Shown here piece after piece: positions 11,641 to 23,911 of a stretch of DNA of 64,000 nucleotides. The DNA lies in the NCBI RefSeq assembly GCF_000003195.3, contig NC_012878.2:44460116-44524115 (forward strand), written 5' to 3'. Origin of the DNA: Sorghum bicolor. Its lineage: Eukaryota; Streptophyta; Magnoliopsida; Poales; Poaceae. Positions within the stretch are counted from its first letter, which is position 1. Every line of letters starts with the position of its first letter. The notes below the pieces were generated by a model. It did not search any database and was not told the DNA's origin. It was given only the letters and a program-made list of their open reading frames with translations. The position numbers and the translations under genes are program-made.

Positions 11641-14233
11641 TTGGGCCATAATCAAGCGGGCCGGCCGCGTAGCACAGTGTGCTTTCTCTTTTTCCTTTTT
11701 GTTTAAAAATGCTTGATATATGAAATTGTGTAGAAAATTGGTTACTGATTCAAAAATCAGGGAAAAATTTTTATAGGTTCCATAAAATGAGTAGAACACA
11801 GGAAAAATATCAGGTTCTATTTTCTTGTTGTCTGCATGTATCTAAAAATTGCCTATTTTTATTGGTAAATAAAACTTCCATTAATTTTTAGTAATTTATT
11901 AGTATGCCCAAAAATCACCAAACTTTGTGGGGAGTCTCTGAATTTTATTTCCAGGTTTCACACAAAATTTGGTGACATTTGGATAATATTTGAATAAAAT
12001 ATTATTAAACCCTTATTTAATATTTAAATAATAATTCTAGAAAAATTAAATAATAATTAGTAATTGCTCAAAATTAGGATTTGAGTGATTTTGGGATTGT
12101 GTGATGACCTGAGGTCATTAACCTTAATGACCTTTGGCATTTAATTATTGTTTGGCATTAATGCTTAATTATTGTCATTAATAATTAATTAAGAATTAAT
12201 TAAGATAAAAATGATTAATAATTAGTTAATTTAAGATAATTATGAATTAAGAGAAGTCTTAATTTACAGATGCAACCTCTTGGGTAAAGACACTAAGATG
12301 TTAAATAATTTTAATTATTGTTTATTCTGTGTTGCACCGAGGAGGCCAGTTATACTCAACTTGGTCCTTTTTGCATATTTGTCATACGCATATCATGAGC
12401 ATTCATCATTTTGCGTATAGTGCACGTGACCGAAGGAGCGCCCGTTGAACCGAACCCCGAGGTCGGTGCTCCGTTTGAGGAAGTAGGACCCGAGACTTGG
12501 AAAGTCTCCGAGGGACCCTCTCTGCCCTGCAACCAAGGCAAGCCCCGGATGCATTAACCCCTCCTTGAATGTTTTAAATCTTTTATCACTTATGAATTGA
12601 AAATGCTGCATTAGGTAGTTGAGAATTGGGTTAACCTACTTGCTGCATTTACTACCTTGATATTTGTTATCCTGCCCTTGGCACCTGTTTTATTTTAAAA
12701 TTGCGTAGCGATGCTTAGCCCTGCTACTAGATAGGTTTTCAAACAAAGTTTGAAGGGTTGTTGTGGAATACACTTATGATCAATGATGTTTCAATTTGAG
12801 ACCGGTCGGTGGACTTGCTTTAAGAATGGAGTCTTAAAGTAGTGTCTCCAACTGTGTCGGTTAAGGACCGGTCCGTTGATGGCCCGCTGGGTTGAGAATT
12901 TATAGTACTAGCTACTTGCCCTCGGTAAGCCCGATCTTGTGATCCCTCGATGCGAACAGCTACTCGCGCACTGGGCGTGGAGCGATGGCGAGAGTAGTGT
13001 GTACCCACCTTACGGATCTGAGATGACCGGGAAACGTCTAGATCGGCTGTAGGATGGTGAAGTACTGTGCTCTCGGGTGCCGCGAACCTGGTCAAATTTG
13101 GGGAGAGCTTGATTTGGGTTGACATATGCAAGATCTGGTTCTACATATGTTGGGTGGTTAGGAACTCCAACTGGATTGCTAAGCGGTTCGAATCGTCGTT
13201 GCTCCCTGATTGGGAGACTCAATCCACTGACCCTCATCGTAGTTAATTATGCAACTAAGTGATAAAATGAGAAAAGGGAAAATGTCTCATGAGGTTCGGA
13301 TCCCAATTCCCGGACTCAGAGTGACATGAAGCTATGGCCGTTGGATAAATAATGCTTTAATTTAGGACTAAAAACTCACAGACTTGTCTGTGGGAGACAA
13401 CTAGTTAGACTGTCCTCGAACTCCTCGGCCTCTTAAGGAGAGGAATTCGTGGGTAAAACTTGAAAGTAAGGATGCACTATTAGTAAGCTTTTCTGCAAAA
13501 CACTTTGGCTCCTTGCTCAGCCACTCCTTGTCTACCCTAAGCCTGCATTCCTGTTTTCTCCTCTTTTTCCACCGGGTAAGTCTTGTTGAGTACTCCCGTA
13601 CTCAGGGTTTCATAACCCCTGTTGCAGGTGAAGCTCAGGAGCCGACTTGTTTCGGACCCTGTTGTGTGACCGTCGTCGAGGTTGACGACGAAGAAGAGTG
13701 AGCGTGACCCATGGGCAGGGTCTGTAAATTTGTAATCTGTATACTAAAGTTTAAGTTGCTCCGCTGGACCTGGCTTGTAATAACACTCTACTATTTGGAA
13801 GAACTCCTTTTGTAAAATAAGTTATGTAATACTTCCGCTGTTTTACTCTGAAATATTATTTTGGTCATATGTCGTTTGTGATACTGCAATGTCTTCGCAA
13901 CGAATGATCCTGGTGTTAAGGTGGCCACTTGCTATCCTGTAAGGGCGAGAAGAAGAAGTTCTCGTTAATTGACCATCACCAGTGGTCAGGACGAGCCTGC
14001 TTAGTACACCACAGGTAGCAGTGGAATGAGCGTCCAGCGATGCTCATCGGACTTCTAAAGTGGGAGGATCCCCGGCATCACCGTCAGAGGTCCTTAGGAC
14101 AATGACAGTGGAATGAGCGTCCAGCGATGCTCATCGGACTTCTAATGTGGGAGGATCCCCGGCATCACCGTCAGAGGTCCTTAGGACAATGACAGGTGTC
14201 GGTGGGCCCAAACACTTAGGGGGTTCTGCCACA
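11641..14233 (+). repeat. 5' LTR of element M, 5'-truncated
   Basis: The stretch matches 21821-22516 and 23912-25640 of the 3' LTR. It begins at about 11641 (TTGGGCC shared with the flanking gag sequence) and ends in GCCACA at 14233, immediately before the primer binding site. About 160 bp at 12345-12504 are present here but replaced by an insert in the 3' LTR. The segment around 11820-12330 is very AT-rich; no gene is seen. Confidence 0.88.
14019..14192 (+). repeat. 87-bp tandem duplication in the 5' LTR
   Basis: Two adjacent 87-bp units start at 14019 and 14106 (CAGTGGAATGAGCGTCCAGC...). They differ at one position (TAAAGTGGG versus TAATGTGGG). The same two-unit array is in the 3' LTR at 25426-25599, so it predates the insertion. 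Confidence 0.9.
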
Positions 14234-14235
14234 GC

Positions 14236-14247
14236 TGGTATCAGAGC
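14236..14247 (+). promoter_or_regulatory. Primer binding site of element M (tRNA-iMet type)
   Basis: TGGTATCAGAGC lies two bases after the 5' LTR end. It matches the 3' end of plant initiator methionine tRNA, the usual minus-strand primer for this lineage. Confidence 0.85.
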
Positions 14248-14605
14248 ATTCGTTGCTAAGATGACTGTTGTATCCTTTGAAAAACTTCAAAATCATTTGG
14301 ATCCAATGCTATAAACTGGCCTACTTTGAGTCCAAGTGCTTTAGTCCTAACTTACCCCTGTCCGTAGGCTTTCTTAGAATTTTTGAAGTGGTGTGGAGGA
14401 GCAACATTAAGTATTGCCCTATGTTGTAAAAATTTGAAGTAATACCGTTATGATTTGTTGATAGGAAGCGTAAGTTCGTGCATGCATCATGATCTATCAC
14501 TTGGTTAAATTCCTTCCTCCTTGTTTGGGTTGGGTGAGTAGAATCAATCCTATTCTTGCTAACCTTTAAGGTCTCCCTTACTAATCTAAACTTACCCTCT
14601 ACAGG
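14248..14605 (+). other. Untranslated leader of element M
   Basis: This lies between the primer binding site and the pre-gag ORF and has no coding signal. A CTCTACAG|G just before the ATG at 14606 resembles a splice acceptor, so the pre-gag ORF might be reached by splicing. That is inference. Confidence 0.4.
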
Positions 14606-15310
14606 ATGGCTCGCTGGAAACAGACCCCGCGCAAGAGGACTGGTCCAAAAGGGGTCCCCAGACATCAGTTGGCCCCACGCAGCGATCAAGCAAGCAGTAG
14701 CCGTTCACCGCCTTAGCAGGAGGTGGACAGGTTGTCCGCCGAGTTGACCGAAGTGATGAGAGAAAGGATGTACAACGTCATGGAGATCGGCGAACTTAAA
14801 GCTCAACTAGCCAAAGAAAAACAAGCTACCGAGAACTGTGAGGCCATGTTGTCCCGTATGGTGGAGGAGAGGAATGCCGCTATTTCCCGAGACGAAGAGG
14901 CCAGGAGCACACACAGGCACGAGCTGACTAGGATGAATGCGAAGCTGGGCAAGGCCAGGTACCTTAAAGATCTGTACGTGAAGATGGCGGCCACGGTCAC
15001 CGCGCAGCGGGATGTCGCGTGGCAGCGGGAGGACCAGCTCCAGTTAGAGAAGCTGGAGCTGGCACATCATTTAGATACCGTCATTGACTTGGCAATGCAA
15101 TATCGTGATATTGCATTTGACCTATATCATCAGCTCCATCCACCTCCAGGCGAAGGAGAGATGGATACGGATGGAGAGTTGGCGGACGATGGGGAACCCG
15201 ATCAAGGCCTCAGTGATGAAGAGGAGTCCGACCCCGATGACAACAACCCGGGGGGTAATCAGGATGATGGCAATGACGATCCGGGCTATAGCTCTGGCCA
15301 CACCGACTAG
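14606..15310 (+). pseudogene. Pre-gag ORF of element M with histone H3 tail-like N-terminus
   Basis: The frame begins ATGGCTCGCTGG and reads MARWKQTPRKRTGPK, continuing GVPRHQLAPRS. Aligned to the histone H3 tail (ARTKQTARKSTGGK..), the residues at K4, Q5, T6, R8, K9, T11, G12 and K14 are kept, and PR-x-QLA also aligns after a one-residue insertion. An in-frame TAG lies at codon 37 (14714-14716). Beyond it the frame stays open for about 198 codons. That part is a long charged coiled coil (about residues 40-150: VDRLSAEL, LKAQLAKEKQ) followed by an acidic Asp/Glu/Gly tail ending PGYSSGHTD. It lies upstream of gag in its own unit. I do not recognise a named protein family. The stop could be CAG to TAG decay in this copy. 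Confidence 0.7.
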
Positions 15311-15523
15311 TTCGGTGAAGCCGCGGGCAACGTCGTTGTAGGATCCCTAGTTTACCGTAGTGGGGTCGGGTTTGTAATATAAAGTTTTCTTTCAGTTTGA
15401 GAAGTTGTACTCGTTTGTTCTTGGTGTGTTGAACTGATGTTTAATAAATAAATGGAAGTATGTAAGATACGTTCCAAGTTATGAATTCCATGTGGTAACA
15501 AGTACCTATGACTCTTGTAGCAG
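15311..15523 (+). other. Spacer between pre-gag ORF and gag
   Basis: AT-rich spacer with no open frame of note. It ends with TTGTAGCAG|ATGCC, which resembles a splice acceptor directly before the gag ATG. Gag may therefore be expressed from a spliced transcript that removes the pre-gag ORF; this is inference. Confidence 0.35.
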
Positions 15524-16700
15524 ATGCCGATGCGTACACGAGGATCTGATGGAGCCGGGACATCTCAGGGAGGGGATGATATCCCCAACCCTCCACTTGC
15601 TCCACCTTCTTTGGCTGATGCCATTGCTGTTCTTTTGAGTGCCACTACCGACAACGCTCGCTTGCTGCGCGAGTTAGCACAACGTCAACCACACCCCGCC
15701 CCAAACTTCAGAGCACTGCACAATGGGGACGGAGAAGCTCGGTACGTGGACTTTACCGAGACAAGGCCCCCGGTATTCACTAAGGCTGATGAGCCGTTAG
15801 AAGCGGATGACTGGCTCCGGACCATGGAGCACAAGTTTAGTTTGATTCAGTGTTCAGAAACTCAGAAGCCCCTGTTCGCAGCTCAGCAGCTTCGGGGAGC
15901 TGCAGGTGCCTGGTGGGAGAACTTCCTAGCTATCCAAGCTCCGGGACACCATGTCACCTGGACCGAGTTTAAGGACGCATTCCGCGCCCATTACATCCCT
16001 GAAGGGCTCATGGCCATGAAGGCCGAAGAATTTCTCGCCTTGCAGCAAGGCGATAAAAGTGTCATGGAGTACGTGGCAAAGTTTAATCATCTTTCTCAAT
16101 ATGCCACAGACCATGTAAACACGGACAGAAAGAAGAAAGCCTGCTTCATGCGTGGTCTAAATACCAAACTTCAGACCATGATGACCATCTGTCAAAATGC
16201 TACCTTCTACGAGGCGGTAAATATTGCCATCGCCTCAGAAGAAAAGAATAGAAAGCACAAAGAAGCCAAGAAAAAGGCTGCTTCTTCCTCCTTCTCTGGT
16301 CGCGGTCAAAAGCGCCAGAGAATCATTTATCATCCGCAGGGCCACGGACGCTTTCAAGCGCCATCACCTTATCGTGGTCCCTTTTCCCCACCACAATATA
16401 GATGAGGGCAGCAGGTATACCCTCGACCTACTGCCATCGCCCTTGCACCACGCCAGCCGAACGCCCCAGGTCTTCGCCCCACTGCTCCGCCCAGCCACAA
16501 TTACCCTTGTTTTAATTGTGGTAAGCCAGGGCATTTTTCCAAAGAATGCCCTTATCCCCGCCAAACCAACCCCACCTTCCAAAGGCCACCTATGGGCCAA
16601 CCCCAGCCGGGCCAATTCAGGACTGGGGTTCAGAAAGGACAAAATGTGCAAAAGGGAAAACCAGCAAAGAAAGTGGGACAAGTCTTCCATACGGAGGTGG
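15524..16700 (+). pseudogene. gag: Element M gag, with one in-frame stop
   Basis: Starts at MPMRTRGSDGAG. The retrotransposon Gag domain spans roughly residues 85-200 (VFTKADEPLEADDWLRTMEHKF, then GAWWENFLA and EFLALQQGDKSVMEYVAKF). A basic linker precedes a TGA at 16403-16405. Downstream, in the same frame, a CCHC knuckle [14 protein letters not shown] begins near residue 329. The frame then continues into protease without a gag stop, so gag and pol form one polyprotein in this element. The TGA is compatible with methyl-C decay of CGA. Confidence 0.85.
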
Positions 16701-19700
16701 AGACGATCCCGGAGGGTGAACCAGTAATGATGGGTACGTTTCCTGTCACGAAACATCCTGCTTTAATGCTTTTCGATTCTGGTGCATCTCATACATTCAT
16801 CAATCGCACCTTTGTGTTAAAGCATGGCATACCCATTGGGGAAACACAAGATCATTTTTATATACAGTCGCCAGGAGGGCGACTGAGTTCTAAAGAAATG
16901 GTTCACCAGGTACCCATCGAATTTGGTGGGCATAGTTTTCCCACTAGCATGATTGTTCTTAAGGACCACGAGATTGATGTCATACTAGGCATGAACTGGA
17001 TGGCACAACGAGGGGTTGTGCTAGACACTTTGCATCGAACCATTAAAATCCCATTGCCCAATGAGAATTCTTATTTGCTAATTCAATTAGTTACTCCCAA
17101 GCGGACAATTGGGCAAGTTCATGCCACTAATGTGTCTGCAGTCAAATATATCCCGGTAGTTCGAGATTTTCCGGACGTGTTTTCTGAAGACCTACCAGGT
17201 CTGCCACCGGACCGGGATGTACAATTCAGTATAGAATTGAAACCAGGGACGACCCTAATATCTCGAAGGGCCTACAGAATGGCACCAAAAGAGCTGGCCG
17301 AATTAAAAACCCAACTACAAGAGCTATTACAGAAAGGTTTTATTCAGCCCAGTTCTTCTCCATGGGGTTGCCCAGCCTTATTTGTGAAAAAGAAGGATCA
17401 AACATTAAGGCTGTGTGTCGACTATCGTCCCCTAAATGAGGTGACGATTAAAAATAAGTACCCATTGCCCCGCATCGACTTACTGTTTGACCACCTAGCC
17501 GGGGCCAAAGTATTCTCAAAAATTGATTTGAGATCGGGGTACCACCAAATTAAAATTAGGCCGGAAGATGTGCCCAAGATAGCTTTTACAACCCGTTACG
17601 GGCTGTATGAATACTTGGTAATGTCTTTTGGGTTGACCAATGCACCGGCCCATTTCATGTACCTGATGAACTCTGTCTTCATGCCAGAACTAGACAAATT
17701 TGTAGTCGTCTTTATTGATGATATTTTAATCTACTCCAAGACTAAGAAAGAACATGCTGAACATTTGAGAATCGTGCTGACCCATCTTAGGGAGCATCAA
17801 CTATATGCCAAGTTCAGCAAATGTGAGTTCTGGCTGGACAAAGTTCATTTCCTGGGTCATGTGTTATCAGCGGAGAAAGTCGCTGTAGACCCAGGCAAGG
17901 TAGAAGATGTGTTGAATTGGAAACCCCCGACTACGGTACATGAGGTCCGTAGTTTTCTGGGTATGGCGGGATATTACCGTCGTTTTATCCCGGACTTTTC
18001 AAGAGTCGCCAAACCAATCACGACCTTGCTCAAGAATCAAACAAAATTTGTTTGGTCACCTCAGTGTGAGCAAGCCTTTCAGACTCTGAAAAGGTTATTG
18101 ACAACTGCACCTGTCTTAGCCCAGCCAGATATTGAAAAACCCTTTGATGTGTATTGTGACGCATCAGGGATTGGGATAGGCTGTGTGCTAATGCAGGAGG
18201 GTCGCGTAATTGCATATGCTTCCAGACAGCTTAAACAACATGAGGAGAATTACCCGACCCATGATCTTGAACTAGCCGCCGTGGTACATGCATTAAAGAT
18301 CTGGCGCCATTATCTGTTGGGGAACACATGTCATCTATACACCAATCACAAAAGCTTGAAGTACATCTTCACTCAAGCTGAATTAAATATGCGCCAGCGA
18401 AGGTGGCTAGAGTTAATCAAAGATTACGACCTTGAGGTGCATTATCACCCTGGCAAGGCAAATGTTGTAGCTGATGCCCTCAGTCGTAAGGCTCACTGTA
18501 ATTGCTTAATAGTGACGCCTAGAGATATAACTTTGTGCCAAGAGCTAGAGAACTTGGGGATAGAAATGATTTCCCAAGGAAGCCTTGCCAATCTAAAGAT
18601 TGAGTTTAATCTCGAAGTTCAAATCATAGAGGCACAAAAAGAAGACAAAGGCATGAAACATCTTAAAGAGAAAATTTCTAATAGAGCACCCACAGACTTT
18701 GAGGTGGATGGTGCAGGAGTAATCTGGTTCAAGAACCGGTTAGTGGTTCCAAAGGTACCTGAGCTACGTCAACAAATCCTGGATGAAGCTCATACCACGA
18801 GGTATTCTATTCATCCGGGAAGCAATAAGATGTATCAGGACCTAAAGCAAAGGTTTTGGTGGACAAAAATGAAAATAGAAATAGCCCGCTATGTGGCCAA
18901 TGTGACACCTGCCGAAAAGTCAAAGCTATTCATCTCAAATCTGCTGGAGAGTTGCAACCTTTGCCTATTCCAGCGTGGAAATGGGATGATATTAGTATGG
19001 ATTTCATAGTAGGATTGCCCAAGACGACCAAAGGCTTTGATTCTATTTGGGTCATTGTGGATCGTCTCACCAAAACAGCACACTTCTTACCTGTAAAGAC
19101 ATCGTATCATACTTCCACCTATGCTCAGATTTATTTTGATCGTATACTAAGTCTGCATGGGGTGCCAAAGACAATAGTGTCAGATAGAGGCACACAATTT
19201 GTCTCCCAGTTCTGGAAATGCTTACATGAATCCTTGGGCACCAAACTTTTATACAGCACAGCCTACCACCCTCAAACAGGTGGGCAAACTGAAAGGGTGA
19301 ATCAAACCCTAGAAGATCTATTAAGATCTTGTGCCCTGAATTTTCCAGATAAGTGGGATGACTGCTTACCTCTAGCAGAGTTTTCCTACAACAATAGCTA
19401 CCAAGAAAGTATTAAAATGGCTCCCTTTGAGGCGCTATATGGTCGACGATGTCGAACTCCACTACATTGGTCGGAACCTGGAGAAAGGTGGTTCTTTGGG
19501 GTTGACTTAGTGAAAGAAACTGAGGACAAAGTTAGACAAATCCAAAATAACTTGAAGGTTGCTCAGTCCCGACAGAAAAGCTATGCCGATAAAAGACGTC
19601 GACCCTTAAGATTCGCCAAAGGTGACCATGTATATTTGAAAGTGTCCCCAATGAAAGGAGTAAATCGTTTTGGTGTTAAAGGCAAGTTAGCGCCCCGTTA

Positions 19701-20055
19701 CATTGGTCCATTTCCAATCATTGACCGATGTGGACAGGTAGCTTACCGCCTTAAACTGCCCGAACGATTATCCGGGATACACAATGTGTTCCATGTGTCT
19801 CAACTGAAAAAGTGTCTTCGGGTACCAGACCAAGTCCAAGATATTGAAGATGTGGAACTTGAACCGGATTTAACTTATTCGGAGTATCCTATCCGAGTAC
19901 TGGACCAAAGAAATAGAGTTACTCGAAGAACAACTACCAAGTGGTACAAGGTACAGTGGAGCCAGCACTCTGAAGAGGAAGCCACGTGGGAATCTGAGGA
20001 TTATCTGCTGGAGAATTTTCCTGAGTTCCACGCTTCTCTTCAGGACAACATCTGA
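16701..20055 (+). pseudogene. pol: Element M pol: protease, RT, RNase H, integrase, chromodomain
   Basis: Domains in order: protease [11 protein letters not shown] near 16770; RT with [22 protein letters not shown] and [10 protein letters not shown] (17400-17740); RNase H with [13 protein letters not shown] and [10 protein letters not shown] (18140-18490). Integrase follows with its zinc region interrupted near 18897, where the frame shifts by one base. Its core resumes with [21 protein letters not shown] and HPQTGGQTERVNQ. The C-terminus (VLDQRNRVTRR, KVQWSQHSEEEATWE) is a chromodomain, which in this lineage can direct integration to H3K9-methylated chromatin. The single-base deletion separates integrase from RT, so this copy is non-autonomous. 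Confidence 0.88.
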
Positions 20056-20260
20056 TAAATAGGGAGTGTACTCTAGTGAAGGAAAAGAGTAGCCAAAGCC
20101 ATGTACTTAGTGTACATATATGTTTATAATTGAGTAATCTTCCCCAACTTCTTGCTTTATGAGAAAGTTGAAGATGAAAGAGTTTTGACAAATTTCCTTT
20201 TCCATTACTTACCCTAAGGCTTTAAATCTCGGGGACGAGATTTCTTTAAGGGGGAAGGGC
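20056..20260 (+). other. 3' untranslated spacer with polypurine tract of element M
   Basis: The interval between the pol stop and the 3' LTR ends with AAGGGGGAAGGGC at 20248-20260. This is the polypurine tract that primes plus-strand synthesis. The preceding GGGGACGAGATTTCTTT is common upstream of this tract in Tekay elements. Confidence 0.8.
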
Positions 20261-22516
20261 TGTAACATCCTCGATGTTACGGTTACTGAAATTTGGATCA
20301 TGGCATCATCAGCATTGCACAGCTTATTTGTTAAGCACACCTTGATGCATCAACTTAAAATGAGTTTAATTTGGTTGAATGTGTTCAGGGAATTAATGTG
20401 TGATTATCTTGTATATCGATGCTTGTGTTGGTTGCTAAACCCCTAGGATGAAAGATTTCCGAAAGGCTTAGGGGGGGGAACCCTGATATTTGAACCCCAG
20501 ATTTGCCCCCTTTTGCACAATTTAAAAACCAAGCAAAATTTGAGGTTGAGTTCAAAAGCAAAGTTGTAGATCTTGTCAAGATGTACAACTTTAGTGTTTT
20601 GAGTTTTTGAAGTTTCAATATAAAATTCAAAGTAATTTTGAAAATACAGATTTCCAGGAAGTGTCCCCTTTTCCAATTTAAACCTCCAATTCAAAATCTA
20701 TGTGGAATTTTGAAAAGTGACCAACATGAAAGTTGTAGAGCTCAAAACTTTGAACAACTTTCATGTTGGGAGTTTTTCAAGTTGTTTAGGAAAAACAAAA
20801 GTAATTTTGGAAATTCTGATCTGCCCCAATTCAAAAATTTGAATTTTTCCCAAATTGAATTTTGATTTGCAAACTGTTTTGGCAAAATCACCATGTTCCA
20901 CTCAAAATTGGCTTTGGTCACCAAAACATGTTTTGTAGCTTACAAAATTCTGTACGACTTTCATTTTGGTGAAATTTTGGCTCCAGTTCAAATTTTGGGT
21001 GAATTTGGCAAAACTACAAACTGAGTGGATTGGGCTTGCTACAGTGTTCGGGCAGGGGGGGTGCTCTGCCGCCGGGGCAGAGCCGCGGCGTCCAGCGTTG
21101 CCACGCGCCTGGCCACGCAGCTGCTTTCTGCTGTGCCTCGCGCGGACGTCCTCATCCGCTACCAGTTCAACGCTGCAAGGATAAAGCCTCGAGCCGCCGT
21201 GGAAAATTTCTTTTCCCTCTGCACTCCAACGCCGACGAGCTCACTGCGCCCATCAAATTCGCGTTCCTTGCTCCCTTTCCAAGCCACCCGAACACGCCAA
21301 CAGCTTCGCCAAGAACTCCGCCACCGATTGCACCCCCTAGCGCAAGCTCTAATCCCCCATAAGCCGCAACCGAGCCGTTCTCCTTCGACTCCGGCCGAAG
21401 CACCGCCACAAGCACTTCACCGCGGCCAGCTCATCTCCGGGCTCCTCAACCGTCGCTCGCTACCTTGTCGAAGTTGCGGTGAGCCCCTGGTACTCCCACG
21501 CCCCTTCCCTCGCTCTCTAACGGCTCTGGATGCTCGGGGTTTGGCGCCGAAGTGTTTCCGGCCGCCGGAGCCGTGGCCGGGTAGCTTCCGAGCTCTCCGT
21601 GATCACATTGAGCACGCTAGGCCACTCAAGGGGTCAAGGCGAACCTACTGGAGTGATTGGTTAGCGCCGGGGAAGTCTCATTGGCGGCTGGGTGATCGCT
21701 GGAGCTGCGGCGCGAGGAGGAAGACGAAGCTGACGGGCGGGACCCGCCCGTCAGTGGCTGCGTGAGACAGGCAGCGCCCGCGCGCGACGCGGGAGAGCTC
21801 TCGGGCCGACTTGGGCCGTAACCAAGCGGGCCGGCCGCGTAGCACAGTGTGCTTTCTCTTTTTCCTTTTTGTTTAAAAATGCTTGATATATGAAATTGTG
21901 TAGAAAATTGGTTACTGATTCAAAAATCAGGGGAAAATTTGTATAGGTTCCATAAAATGAGTAGAACACAGGAAAAATATCAGATTCTATTTTCTGGTTG
22001 TCTCCATGTATCTAAAAATTGCCTATTTTTATTGGTAAATAAAACTTCCATGAATTTTTAATAATTTATTAGTATGCCCAAAAATCACCAAACTTTGTGG
22101 GGAGTCTCTGAATTTTATTTCCAGGTTTCACACAAAATTTGGTGACATTTGGATAATGTTTGAATAAAATATTATTAAACCCTTATTTAGTATTTAAATA
22201 ATAATTCTAGAATAATTAAATAATAATTAGTAATTGCTCAAAATTAGGATTTGAGTGATTTTGGGATTGTGTGATGACCTGAGGTCATTAACCTTAATGA
22301 CCTTTGGCATTTAATTATTGTTTGGCATTAATGCTTTATTACTGTCATTAATAATTAATTAAGAATTAATTAAGATAAAAAGGATTAATAATTAGTTAAT
22401 TTAAGATAATTATGAATTAAGATAAGTCTTAATTTACAGATGCAACCTCTTGGGTAAAGACACTAAGATGTTAAACAATTTTAATTATTGTTTATTCTGT
22501 GTTGCACCGAGGAGGC

Positions 22517-23911
22517 TGTTGACGGTCCTTAAGTACTAAAATTAATAATCAAATAAATATGAAAAAGGATCAATATGAAACAAACATCTAGAATTAGGGT
22601 TTTATCTGACAGAATTCCACGAGCTTTGGTGTTTATGTATTTCTGCAGGGGTTATCAAGAATTATGGAGAGAAGGCCCACATGTCATGTTTACAACGAGA
22701 TAATTACGTGCCGCGCAATTTTTCTCAATCTAGAAGAACCCAGAAGCCACGGGAACGAACGAGAGCACGATCGGGCTCGGGGGCAGGGCGGCCGCCTACC
22801 CCCCTTGGGCGCCCGCCCAGGGTTGGAGGCCAATCGGGACTCTGCTTCGGAACTACGCTCCACCGACCTAAAGGATCAATCTAAACCATACAATCTATGT
22901 CGGTTTGATCCAATGGCTCACGTTCACTTGAGGGGACTATAAAACCAAGGCCAACCCCCCCTGGAGGGAGGAGAAGAGAAGAAATCATTATGCAGAGGTA
23001 GCCATCAAAGTTAGGGTTTAGAGCTTCTCTCCCACAGAGAATTAGAATTAGCTACTCCCTAATCCTTCAAGTTTAGAGGTTTGATTAGATAGCAATTAGA
23101 GAAGTAGAGCACTACGCTCTGGATTCGGATCTTCGGTAATAAAGATTGGTATTATTCATATCTTTCTCTAATTCTTTGTTCTAATTGCATTATGTCTCTA
23201 ATTATTATGTTCTTAGTTTGTTCTAGTTCTATATTTGATATAGTTCTAATTGATAATGAGTTTATGTATAAGTTTGCAAAGCGCTTAGCTCTTGACGCGA
23301 GGGAGTTAGGTGATAGATCACATGTGAGCGTGGTGCTTAGATGTTATTTATCTGCAAATGTATCCTATTGGCCGGGTCGTGTGGTAGTTCGCGATAGTGA
23401 CAACTTCGTTGATTCTTATATAGTCCACCCTCCGTTGATAGGACAGGCAGAACCGGTATTGTGGAGTAAGTCATGCGATGCTCTGATTTACTTTATCAAT
23501 GTTCCTTATACATGAATGAAGAGTCTTTTACGCTATATATGATCTTGTAGATAACTAGAGTAGATTATGACTTAGTAGTTAGTAGATAACTTAGAATCCA
23601 TTCTCTAGCTAATCCGACATCACCTACATATATGAGGAGTAGTCTATTTTCTAATCGCTGTGTTATCTACCCATGAACTTATAATTCATTATCATTATCT
23701 TTATGGTTTACCCCCCTGCTAAAGTAAGTGACTGTGTGACGAGTTTCTCATTAGTAATCATGTTCTTGCAAGTTTATCTCTAGTCTATGCCTTGATAGAT
23801 TTTGCCCCTTGATTTAATTTCATTTTCTTTAGATCCCTTGAGCAAAATTATAAATAACGATACCTGGAATACTTATCCTGGTGAAATGCTACAATGAGGT
23901 GTTTTATCTAT
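22517..23911 (+). mobile_element. Foreign LTR fragment inserted in the 3' LTR of M
   Basis: Begins TGTTGACGGTCCTTAAG directly after GAGGAGGC, a typical LTR start. It contains a TATA box TATAAAA at 22938-22944 and an AT-rich transcribed-region-like part. It ends in a GTGAAATGCTACA-type tract common in grass LTRs. A proper CA end and a target duplication are not visible. About 160 bp of host LTR (the equivalent of 12345-12504) is missing at this point, so the insertion was followed by deletion. No coding sequence is recognised. Confidence 0.65.

Noticed and set aside
11641..11799. Upstream extension of T gag to an ATG at 11799
   Set aside because: The same reading occurs antisense in the 3' LTR of M (21751-21969), so these residues come from the LTR and not from gag.
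21025..21765. 246-residue open frame in the 3' LTR of M
   Set aside because: Ser/Pro/Arg-rich composition follows from GC-rich LTR sequence; no domain and no recognisable start context. Overlapping frames are open as well.
22664..23515. Short frames of 60-107 residues in the inserted LTR
   Set aside because: They lie across an LTR promoter and leader and have no similarity to known proteins.
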